NCBI GenBank assembly: GCA_947396885.1
Contig: OX377203.1
Span: forward strand, 3,534,001-3,598,000
DNA: 64,000 bases
Source: Heligmosomoides polygyrus polygyrus
Lineage: Eukaryota > Nematoda > Chromadorea > Rhabditida > Heligmosomidae
Direction of reading: 5' to 3'
The first letter of the stretch is position 1, and each line of letters opens with the position of its first letter. A program made the translations under genes and the position numbers. Shown here piece by piece: positions 21,951-30,741 of the stretch. A model generated the notes under the pieces. That model saw nothing but the letters and a program-made list of their open reading frames with translations. It searched no databases and was not told where the DNA came from.

Positions 21951-24350
21951 ACCTGTATCACCTGTCGTCCCGTTGATCATCGACTTGCTCGAGCGGGCGC
22001 CAGCAGCGTCTCCATTCGTCCCTGTCGCGTGCCAGAGTGGTCCAATGGATCCTCCTCGCTCGAGGGACACGAAGAGCGTCATATCGGTCGTTCAGGGCTT
22101 TCACGAAGAAGTCCGACCAACGCGTTGGTGGGCGTCCTGGTGTTCTTTTGACATCCCGCGGAATCCAATCTGTGACGGCTCTCATCCAGCGGGTGTCTGC
22201 GAATCGCATTACGTGGCCGGCCCACCTAATTTTCGACGACTTGGCCCATGCGACAGCGTCTCTGATCTTCGAACGTCGGCGAAGCTCGGAACTCCGGAGG
22301 CCTTCTCTCACTTGCGTGAGTCGTGTCACTCCGAGCATCGTCCTCTCGATTCCACGCTGCGCGACGCTGATCGCGTGTTCATCCTGCTTTCGTATAGCCC
22401 AGGTCTCTGAGGCGTATGTTAGGGCAGGAAGAACAGTGGAGTCGAATAGGTGGGCACGGAGTCGGACGTTCTTCGTCTTCTTCGCGACTTCTTTGACGCT
22501 CTTGAAAGCTTCCCAAGCCGCTCTTTTCCTCCTGCTCAGCTCTGGTGCTAGGTCGTTGGCCATGTTGACTTCGCGACCCAGATACACATAGCTGGAGCAT
22601 TCGGAGATGTTCGTTAGGTTGAGCGAGAATGGGGTATCAGAAACTTGTCCGTTCCTCATGAGCATCGTCTTCGTAAGGTTCAGCTGCAGTCCAACGTTCC
22701 CACATACACGATCGATGTCGGCTCGCTTCGCCTGGCTGTTGCTCAGTGTTATGAGTACGATGTCGTCAGCGAAGCGAAGATGGTGCAGTTGCCGGCCGTC
22801 GACCTTCACTCCCATGTCTTCCCATTCTAGTTCGCGCATGACGTTTTCGAGGGTGGCGCTGAAGAGCTTCGGGGATATGGTATCCCCTTGTCGAACCCCT
22901 CTCTTCACGTCAATGACGACGTCGTTGTAGAATGGTGAGATCTTGGTCGTGAATCCACTGTACAGCTCTCGAAGAACTCTGATGTACTGAGTAGGAACGC
23001 CCTGGGTGAGCAGGGCTTCCATGACCGCTTCAGTCTCGACGGAGTCGAATGCCTTCTTCAGGTCGATGAACGTAAGGCACAGCGGCAGCTTGTACTCTCG
23101 CGACACTTCGATGAGCTTCGTAATGGTGTGTATGTGGTCGATCGTGCTGAATCCTCTCCGAAATCCTGCTTGCTCGCATGGCTGTCCTTCGTCCAGCGTT
23201 CTGCTAATCCTATTCAGGATAACTCGAGTGAACAGCTTGTAGACTACGGACAGCAGGCAGATCGGGCGATAGTTGCCAATGTCGTGCACGTCTCCCTTCT
23301 TGTACAGCAAAACGGTCTTGCTGGTCTTCCACTGAGATGGAACCTTGCATTCGGACAGGTAGCGTGTGAAGAGCCGCGCCAGGGTGTTGATGAGCGCTGG
23401 CGGGAGGTTCTTCAGGTGTTCAGCTCTGATCCTGTCAGGACCGGGTGCTGTACGTTTCTTCACCGACGAGATGGCGTGTCGGATCTCGGAAGGGAGAACA
23501 GAGGGAACGACGTATCCATCCTGCGGAAGATGGCATGGGGGCAGGTGGACGTGGCTATCGAAGAGATCGGAGTAGAAGTCGTGGATGACTTTCTCCATGG
23601 TCCTTCTGGAAGAGGTGATGGTTCCGTCAGGACGTCGGAGAGCGGTCATCTTGGTCTTGAAGTTGGCGAAGTTCCGGCGGGCATTGCGAATGCTCAGCCC
23701 TGCCTCTGCTGCTTCAGCCAACACTTCCGCCCTTCTCTCCTTGAGATCTTCCTTTATCGCCGCTCTGCATAGCTTTGCAAGCTCCGACGTCAGTTGGTAG
23801 TTGCCTGACGCTCGTGCTGCTCCACGCTGGCGTATCAGCTCGAGAGTTTCCGGAGACAGGCGTCTCTTGGTGGTCTTCAAGCTCTCGGCTCCCTTAGCAC
23901 TATCGTGGAGATGGTGCACGAAGCGATCGTATTCCTCGTCGACGTTGTCCATGACGGCATCTTCCCAAAGGCCGACAAGAGAGGTGTAGAGATCCCAGTT
24001 GATGGTGGTTCTGGGATTCCTCTTCTTGAACTTCGCGGCCTTCTCTCCTTGACGCGAAAAGCGGAACCTCGCGCGAAGGAGGCGGTGGTCCGATCCCGTG
24101 TAGAACTTGGGGACAACGGAGACATCGGTCAGGCAATACTTGCGATTGAAGATGATGTGGTCGATCTCGTTGTGGAACTGGCCACCGGGGGATTCCCAGG
24201 TCCATCGTAGGGAGGGAGGCTTCTGGAACTGCGAGTTTCCATGGATGGTCTTGGTCGACATGATAAACTCAGACAGCCTTTCACCTTGCTCGTTCCACTC
24301 CAAACCGTGGGTTCCGATGTGAAGTTCTTCCGGCGACCTTGGTGGCCCGA
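21951..24350 (-). mobile_element. RTE-type non-LTR retrotransposon, 5'-truncated, recent
   Basis: A 2400-bp insertion flanked by the exact 9-bp duplication TTTTTTCTC (21942-21950 and 24351-24359). The 3' end is a short repeat of the TGATACAGG type and not poly-A, as is usual for the RTE clade. The 5' end is cut inside the endonuclease, so the copy is dead on arrival for mobility. One continuous reading frame spans almost the whole insertion. It landed in a family C element, whose sequence resumes on each side. Confidence 0.95.
21958..24350 (-). pseudogene. RTE endonuclease/reverse transcriptase, N-terminally truncated
   Basis: The 781-codon frame from 24303 continues upstream in frame to the insertion junction, adding GPPRSPEELHIGTHG. 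Endonuclease C-terminal motifs are IDHIIFN near residues 47-53 and SDHRLL near 71-76. The reverse transcriptase follows: YKKGDVHDIGNYRPI (about 335-348), AGFRRGFST (379-387), TFIDLKKAFDS (411-421), GVRQGDTISPKLF (469-481) and the catalytic FADD (511-514). The C-terminal region is long and typical of RTE proteins. The stop is at 21958-21960, a few bases from the 3' end. The catalytic N-terminal half of the endonuclease is missing and no promoter is visible. Confidence 0.93.
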
Positions 24351-24359
24351 TTTTTTCTC

Positions 24360-24570
24360 GAAGAAAAAAATTATTCTAACCTTTTTGGAGAGTCTCTAGT
24401 TTAATGTAGAAGAAATTTCAATTTGGAAGACTTCGTTTTGCTTTCAGAAGTTTCCAAAAGACTTAGGCTTAGAAGTCTGTTCAATTTGATTTGAAAAGTG
24501 TCCAGTTCGACGTGAAAAATGTTGAATTTGATTTGGAGAGTGCCCAGTTTGACGTGAAAACGGTATATAT
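24360..24570. mobile_element. Family C element, right remnant
   Basis: AAAAAATTATTCTAACC, GAGAGTCTCTAGTTTAATG and finally CCCAGTTTGACGTGAAAACG complete the element begun at 20986, displaced by the RTE and SINE insertions. Confidence 0.7.
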
Positions 24571-24910
24571 CGTCGACTTGGGTTTAGGCATAAGGCTTTC
24601 ACCCTGGTCTTCATTTGGTCTGTCTTGGTCTCTACAGTATCGGCTGCTACTTCATGATAGATGGACTCCTCCAGCGAAGGGTGTTGTGCCATTGGAAGAG
24701 CAATACACGGCGTTGATGTTCTGAGGCTATATTGCGTCCTTTCTAGGATTATTCTTCGAATTTTCTCCCTAAAAACAAAGATCCGATGCCCATGATCGCT
24801 CTTGAGGCGGGAATTCCTCGTGTTTTTGTTTTTAGTGGAGAACTTGAGCGTCTTGAAATCTCGTCTGAAAGCTTTGTATTTCGCTGTGACCCTTTCGAGG
24901 TGTCTACTAG

Positions 24911-25073
24911 GGGCAGGATTCATCAACGACTTACAGCAATCTAACAGAGAAAATACAACCGAAATCCCTGATAGCGAGGCTTATCGAGCGATATGGTGAA
25001 ACATTTCGTCGTGCTATCAGGGATTTCGGCGGTGTTTTCTCCGTAAATTGCTGTAAGTCGTTGATGAATCGTG
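24911..25073. mobile_element. Family D palindromic MITE
   Basis: The ends read GGATTCATCAACGACTTACA and TGTAAGTCGTTGATGAATC; pairing continues inward through AAATCCCTGATAGC and GCTATCAGGGATTT to a turn near 24990. It shares only its outer ~20 bp and a central GCGATATG motif with the copy at 30115. Confidence 0.85.
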
Positions 25074-25876
25074 CTCCAGCTTTCCATGGTTAATTTTTAA
25101 GCGTTTTCTCACCCATTTTTATACCAACATCAGCAACAGCTTCGCTCCCTGCGTCGAGCGCATCCTTGATGGACTGGGTAGATCCGCGAGACTCGTCTCC
25201 CGCTCCGAGACGAGTTCGTTTCTCGTCGTGAGTGTGTGTGAAGTGGTCGTTCATTGCCGATGGCCAGTAAGCGCATTAGTAAGGACGAGGGCTTGTTGTT
25301 GGATTATCATCGTCAGGCCTGGCGAGATAATTGCAGCTCCTCTCCATCTGAAGCCCTCTGCTGGCTCTTCTTCGGTGCCTTAGTTCCTCCTTATCCGCTC
25401 CTATCACGCTGCCTTATCATCTGCGATGCAATTAGCCGGCCGACCGTTGATCCAGGAGGTGTTATGACTTGATCGTGTGGCGCTGACTGACCTCTTGTGC
25501 GGTGGGCTACGAGGGGGCTGAGGTGGTGGCGGTGGCGGCCGGTTACGCCATCAGAATATCCGCCTCCTGCTGCTGATTCGATCGATAACTGCTTAGTACG
25601 ATCTCGGCCATGCCATGTCTCTGCGGTGGTTCGTTTGCCGTCTCTTGGCGTCTGCAACGCGTTCTCGGCGATTCAGTGCTTCTTAAGAACTGCTGGCAGC
25701 AGCAGCTGCAGCCGATTTGAATGTGAACGCGACGGACTGAATACACGGCTTTTCAGCTCGGTTTTTCCATCGCTCACCGTCAAATCGCTTCTCGCACTCG
25801 ACACGAACGAGACGTGGACGATCGGTTGATTTGCAGTTCACGCGAAGTACACCGCTTCGATCCACCATTGGACCAG
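25074..25876 (+). other. GC-rich block, possible 5' noncoding exon
   Basis: Non-repetitive, relatively GC-rich sequence ending in CCATTGGACCAG followed by a donor-like GTGCGT at 25877 and a T-rich run. No protein motif is seen in the 110-codon frame 25497-25829. It could be an untranslated first exon of the downstream formin gene or of an unseen gene; this is inference only. Confidence 0.25.
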
Positions 25877-26239
25877 GTGCGTGCTTTTTTAACTGCTTTT
25901 CATTTTTTTTACGTTTTTTTTCTTAACTTCAAAGGGTGCGCCAAGTCCAGTTAGCCATTTTGCCGTTCTCGGCTTGACCTTTGACTCATTTTCGTGCCGT
26001 TGTTTTGGCCGTTGTCTCGTTTTCTGATGAGTCATTGCCCTCTCCCGTTTGCTTGCAATGTCTACGATGTTCTACGAGTGGTTTGCAAATGGACAATACA
26101 ACCAAAATCCGATGAATACAGGGCTATTCCACCTTATATCTTCATTTGAACCTTTTGGAGTGAGGTTTATTTGGCCACACAGATATTTTCTCTTCTTATT
26201 CGTTTGGCATGTCTTCATTGCACCATCATATTCTCAATT

Positions 26240-26910
26240 TTTATACCACTTCACGTGGAATTGGACACTTTTCACGTCAAAATGGACAATTTTAAATCAA
26301 ATTGGGCAGTTTTTTTAGCTTAGCCCAAGACTTTTGAAATCAAGTCTAACTCTTCCAAATTGAAATTAGCTTCTTCTGCATTAAACTAGGGACTCTCCCA
26401 AAAGTTTAGAATATTTGTTTGCTCAAGGAAAATGTTGTATGACGTTCTTTGATGATTTAAGTCGTCTACCTATCAAGTGAACGCGTGTTTGAAATTTCAT
26501 TTTTTGTTTATTGTGGAAAAATGATCGTTTAAAGTTTATCTCAAATATCAGGAAGGAAGGCGTGTCAATAAAAAAGATTGCGCCATGCCTTCGTTCAAGA
26601 CATCGCGATTATTATTCGACTCATAGCAGAGTTTCTTGCTTCTTTGCTGTCATTTAAGACGAATTTTAATTTATTGTTTTTTTCTGATAGTAGAAATCGT
26701 ATAAAATTATTGCCCTTATTGAGGTAATCTTTTAAAAAAATTCAAAGAAAGTTATACCCAATTTTGCTTGAACAAAAAATTATTCTATCCATCTTTTTGA
26801 GTCTGTAGTTTAAGTTAAACCTGCTTGAAGGTCATTTCTGACTTAGAAAAGTGTTCATTTTGATTTGAAAAGTGTCCAATTCGATGTGAAAATGGAGTAC
26901 ATTTTGAAAA
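26240..26910. mobile_element. Family C element, complete palindromic copy
   Basis: The left arm begins TATACCACTTCACGTGGAAT and the right arm ends CCAATTCGATGTGAAAATGG; each is ~300 bp. They meet around GATTGCGCCATGCCTTCG at about 26575. This copy shows best that family C is a long-inverted-arm element. No coding capacity. Confidence 0.8.
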
Positions 26911-27899
26911 TATTGTTTTTCCTCATTGCAGTATAGTACATTTTTCTTTCTTCTTACATTACAGGACTATCAAACATAATGTTTTATTCATTTTTATCGC
27001 TATTTTTGTTTTTATTTTTTCACATTTCCTTTCGTAGTAGCAGTCTCATCGGGAGATATTATCGAAATATGTAAGATGTTGCTGTGAAAAAGAACGAGTG
27101 GGATACCATCGTCTTCCAATGACAAGCACGTGTCAAATGACCGTGGCCGTGGGGCTGGCCAGATAACTTCGCTCAACCTTTGACACCTTCCTAGCTTAGC
27201 TGAAGGACGATAGACAGCAATAAGTGCTCTACTTGAGGAGCTCAGACCACCACATACTTTGTTTAATCTTATTTTGATTTATTTAGCTATTTTTATCAAT
27301 TTTCATCTATGTATGTTCAATGTTTTATTTTAGTATCTTCCACTCTATGAATATTTATAGTGATTGAAACTTCATTTGGAACCTAGCAGAGTCATAATCT
27401 TTGGTTAGTTAGTTAACTATTCAGTTAGTATTAGTAATTAGTGAGTAGTTAATTATTTAGTATCAGTTAATTAGTGAGTCAACTCATCTGGGATGCGTCG
27501 TGTGTGCAGTTCAGAAAGAGAGATCGAATGGCCCCGTAGTTCATAAATAGAGCTTGAAATCCGTTCACGGTGCGCTAAAAGTGGATGTTTCCTACTTGTG
27601 CGCCAAATCATGTCGTACTGTTTACAAAACAGCTGATCTGTTTGTCCGTCTGTCTGTTTGTCTTCGCAGAATTACTAGCCGATTTACGGTCTATTTCACA
27701 TCTCTGCCGTTATTGTCGGTCCCTACTTACCAAGGTAGCCGGCTAAAGTGAAAGTCGAGCTGCAATGTTGCTAGATGGGGGCAACATCAATGGTAATTAA
27801 GCCGACAATATTGATTAGCTAATCGATATCGATCAATATTATCGATTTTTCGCTTCAGGTTGTTCGTGTCGGTTTGTAGGTTATGCGTTATAGCTTAGT
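26911..27899. other. No gene recognised
   Basis: AT-rich DNA with GTTAGT/TTAGTA repeats (27405-27480), a SINE-tail relic (CTGGGATGCGTCGTGTG, 27488) and a weak ATCGATATCGATCAATATT palindrome near 27830. Confidence 0.45.
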
Positions 27900-28243
27900 T
27901 TATACCATCTTCGCGTCAAATTGAACACTCTTCTAAACAAGCGTAACGCTTTTGAAATCCAACAGAGCATCTACGAAATCAAAACGAGCTTCTTCCACCA
28001 TAAACTAGAGACTCTCCATAAAGGTTAGAATAATTTTATGTTCAAAGAAAATTTTAGTACTAGTTTTTTCTTTTGATTTTTTCAATTATCTGTTCCTATA
28101 AGCGAGTGAACAGGCTGTTTAAAATTGCATGAAATTTTTATTGTCTAAAAAACAATTAATTAACCTTTGTTTTAAAGCGCAGGAAGGCAGCAATTGTATA
28201 ATATATTAATTTAAGACATTGCGCCACGCACTCGACTAGATTG
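27900..28243. mobile_element. Family C element, left half (empty site for family A)
   Basis: It starts CCATCTTCGCGTCAAATTG and includes the uninterrupted GCGTAACGCTTTTGAAAT at 27941, the empty counterpart of the family A insertion at 20095. It continues to GCGCCACGCACTCGACTAG, where the element at 28244 is inserted. Confidence 0.75.
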
Positions 28244-28556
28244 TATACATTGGATCTGAATGAATCATTTTCGGATATCCGATTCGGATATTGCGATCCG
28301 AATCATCCAAAAATCCGGGGTCCGCGAAATTGCCGTTATCCGAATCATCCAAAAATCCGAAGATTTTCGATCGGATCCATTGTATCGAATGAATCATTTC
28401 GGATATCCGATTTGGATATCTCCTATCCGAATCATCCAAAAATCCGAGGTCCGCAAAGTCGCCGTTATCCGAATCATCCAGAAATCCAGAGTCCGCTAAG
28501 TCGCCGTTATCCGAATCATCCAATTATCCGAAAATTTTCGATCGGATCCAATGTAT
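28244..28556. mobile_element. MITE with 9-bp duplication and internal tandem modules
   Basis: 313 bp, ends ATACATTGGATC and GATCCAATGTAT, flanked by the exact 9-bp ACTAGATTG (28235-28243 and 28557-28565). A 9-bp duplication is common in Mutator-like elements. The interior is two copies of a module, each made of a GGATATCCGAT block followed by 41-bp repeats of CCGAATCATCCAAAAATCCG plus about 20 bp (five in all, at about 28299, 28340, 28428, 28469 and 28510). Confidence 0.85.
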
Positions 28557-28565
28557 ACTAGATTG

Positions 28566-28800
28566 TCGCGATTTTTGTTTGATTTATAGTAAGGAGTAAT
28601 ACAGGTATAGATGGTAAACAAGAAAATTTATTTAAAAAACTCGCATACCCTCACATCGCTCTTTCATGTAAGCAGTCAGTAAGCATTTACATTATCGATC
28701 AGATAAAAATCGCAACGATCTGGTGGAGTGCATGGCGCGATCTCTTCCTATAGCGCGCCAAAAATTGCTGTTTTCTGTTCTCTAAAATAATTTTTGAATA
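28566..28800. mobile_element. Family C element, right half
   Basis: Resumes with TCGCGATTTTTGTTTGAT directly after the MITE and includes GAGTGCATGGCGCGATCTC. The outer right end is lost at the border of the AT-rich array. Confidence 0.65.
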
Positions 28801-28889
28801 TTTTTAAAAATTTTCAAGGCTCTGTGGAAGGCGACGGCGCCAAAACGTCAGCCGTAATAAAATTGATGACAATCTTGGTCTACAGCTGA

Positions 28890-29930
28890 ACGATCTCATC
28901 AATAAATTTTGAATAATTGTTTTTCTTGAAACAAAAAGGATAAAATTATAAACTTTATTTTATTTTTTAATTTCAATTTTAAATTATTTTATTTACATTA
29001 TAAAATTTTATCAATAAATTTTAAATAATTGTTTGTCTTAAAACAAAAAGGATAAAATTTTAAACTTTATTTTATTGTATTGCAATTTTAATTTTAAATT
29101 ATTTTATTTACATTATAAAATTTTATCAATAAATTTTAAATAATTGTTTGTCTTAAAACAAAATGGGCGCGTGTAGCGCAGTCGGAGGAGGCGCCGACTG
29201 TCGCCTGCACCCGATACCAGGTTCCTGGTTCGGATTTCCCGCCCAGGCCAACCAAGCGTTCCATCCCTCCGGGGTCGGTGAATTGGTACCAGACGTGTCT
29301 GGGAAGGATAAAACGCTGACTTGTTCATCGGCTGGCCACCGCAAGTCATTGTATGGCCAAATACGCATTCATGTCGCCTCCACGACATCCTGTAGAAGTA
29401 GAATGCGCTGGCGCATCCCAAAAGGGATTGAGTAACGCCGTCCTTTATCCTTATCCTTTATCCTTAAAACAAAAAGGATAAAATTATAAACTTTATTTTA
29501 TTTTTTAATTTTAATTTTAAATTATTTTATTTACATTATAAAATTTTATCAATAAATTTTAAATAATTGTTTGTCTTAAAACAAAAAGGATAAAATTATA
29601 AACTTTATTTTATTGTATTGTAATTTTAATTTTAAATTATTTTATTTACATTATAAAATTTTATCAATAAATTTTAAATAATTGTTTGTCTTAAAACAAA
29701 AAGAATAAAATTATAAATTTTATTTTATTTTTTAATTTTAATTTTAAATTATTTTATTCACATTATAAAATTTTATCAATAAGTTTTAAATAATTGTTTT
29801 CTTACAGCAAAAAGGATAAAATTGTAAGCTTTATTTTATTTATTGTAATTTTAGTTTTAAACTATTTTATTTACATTATAAAATTTCAAACAATGTGTTC
29901 ATTTATTCTAAAAAAGGTGTATAAAATTGT
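28890..29930. repeat. AT-rich tandem array, ~111-115 bp unit
   Basis: About six to seven units, each with ACAAAAAGGATAAAATTATA, a TTTATTTTATT run, ATTTACATTATAAAATTTTA and TCAATAAATTTTAAATAATTG. Unit starts fall near 28934, 29045, 29470, 29583, 29698 and 29811. A SINE interrupts it at 29164. Confidence 0.9.
29164..29462 (+). mobile_element. tRNA-derived SINE, full length
   Basis: 299 bp. The head has GTGTAGCGCAGTCGGAGG (box A) and GGTTCGGATTTCC (box B); the body ends GGCGCATCCCAAAAGGG and the tail repeats TTTATCC. The 12-bp duplication CTTAAAACAAAA lies at 29152-29163 and 29463-29474, within one unit of the satellite. Nearly identical to 21395-21689 in opposite orientation. Confidence 0.93.
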
Positions 29931-30090
29931 TCTTGAAAAAAAATTATTATAACCGACTCAGAGAGCCTCTAGTGTAGTGTGGAAGATGCTCGTTTTAATT
30001 TGGATTTCAAAAACGTCAAGCTCGTCGAATTCGACCCGAGAAGTGTCCAGTTAGATCAGGAAAGTGTCATTTTTGACGTGAAATTGGTAC
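29931..30090. repeat. Family C fragment
   Basis: AAAAAAATTATTATAACCG, GAGAGCCTCTAGTGTAGTG and TTTTGACGTGAAATTGG are family C landmarks ending in the standard outer terminus. Confidence 0.6.
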
Positions 30091-30114
30091 ACGTCTCATA
30101 TCAGAGTACCCTTG

Positions 30115-30303
30115 TGAGCTGGAGCCGAATTCATCAACGACTTACCTAACTTTAACGGAGAATTGTAAGCTGATCAAGCGATATGATGGGCGATAAGCCG
30201 CGTTAGCTGAGCTTTTAGCGTGGCTTATCGCTCACCATATATCACTTGATAAGCTTACAATTCTCCGTTGAAGTTAGGTAAGTCGTTGATGAATCCGGGC
30301 CCT
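30115..30303. mobile_element. Family D palindromic MITE
   Basis: The ends GAATTCATCAACGACTTACC and GGTAAGTCGTTGATGAATCC continue inward as a near-perfect stem (TAACGGAGAATTGTAAGC against GCTTACAATTCTCCGTTG) to a turn near 30207. Confidence 0.9.
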
Positions 30304-30658
30304 GGTATCCTTCTGTCTTCGAGAAAATCCGCTCTGGATACCTTACACGTGGCCGAGGCAGTCCTTCGAAGTAGTAGATCTATATGGATGATGCAGAAAG
30401 GCGTAATTCGCCCGGGAGTTCTTTGACGGAGCACCGAGACACCTGTGTCCGTGATCGTTGACGGGCGAGCGAGCGTGAGTCATCGGAGCGGACAGTCACA
30501 TGTGATTAGAGAGCCGGCTGTTCGTTGATTTGGCTTTTGTTGCCCGAAGGCGTGGCCTTTTCGGCTCAGTTTTTCACCATCTCTGGCCATATTGATCTGA
30601 TTTTTAGCATTTCACAAGGGAATTTATGCTTTGTTGGTGCTCAGCTGCCTCCTTTCAG
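30304..30658 (+). promoter_or_regulatory. Presumed 5' region of the formin gene
   Basis: Non-repetitive sequence directly before the first recognised coding exon. A donor-like GAGC|GTGAGT lies at 30474/30475 and an acceptor CCTTTCAG at 30651-30658, just before GAACGATG. This would allow an untranslated exon; the frame upstream of the splice has a stop, so translation would begin at the ATG at 30664. No TATA-like element was identified. Confidence 0.35.
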
Positions 30659-30663
30659 GAACG

Positions 30664-30741
30664 ATGTTAGGTCCCGGGCAACCGCCGATGCCCCCGATGC
30701 CACCGGAGGATCAGCTGGCGACGATGTTCGATCAAGTGCTG
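30664..30741 (+). CDS. frl: Formin exon 1 (residues 1-26)
   Basis: Encodes [20 protein letters not shown] and then MFDQVL, ending before GTGAGC in phase 0. It joins to KQMDLPVDK in exon 2, reproducing the conserved FRL stretch before the GBD. Many FRL proteins begin Met-Gly and are myristoylated; here residue 2 is leucine. A preceding acceptor (CAG|GAACGATG) leaves open an alternative upstream start. Confidence 0.85.

Noticed and set aside
22037..23772. Long plus-strand frames (184 and 214 codons) in the RTE region
   Set aside because: They are antisense shadows of the RTE protein; the minus frame carries the ordered RT motifs.
28241..28523. Repetitive DDSDNGDFAD-like peptide gene
   Set aside because: It is a translation of the 41-bp tandem repeats inside a MITE with clear ends and target duplication.
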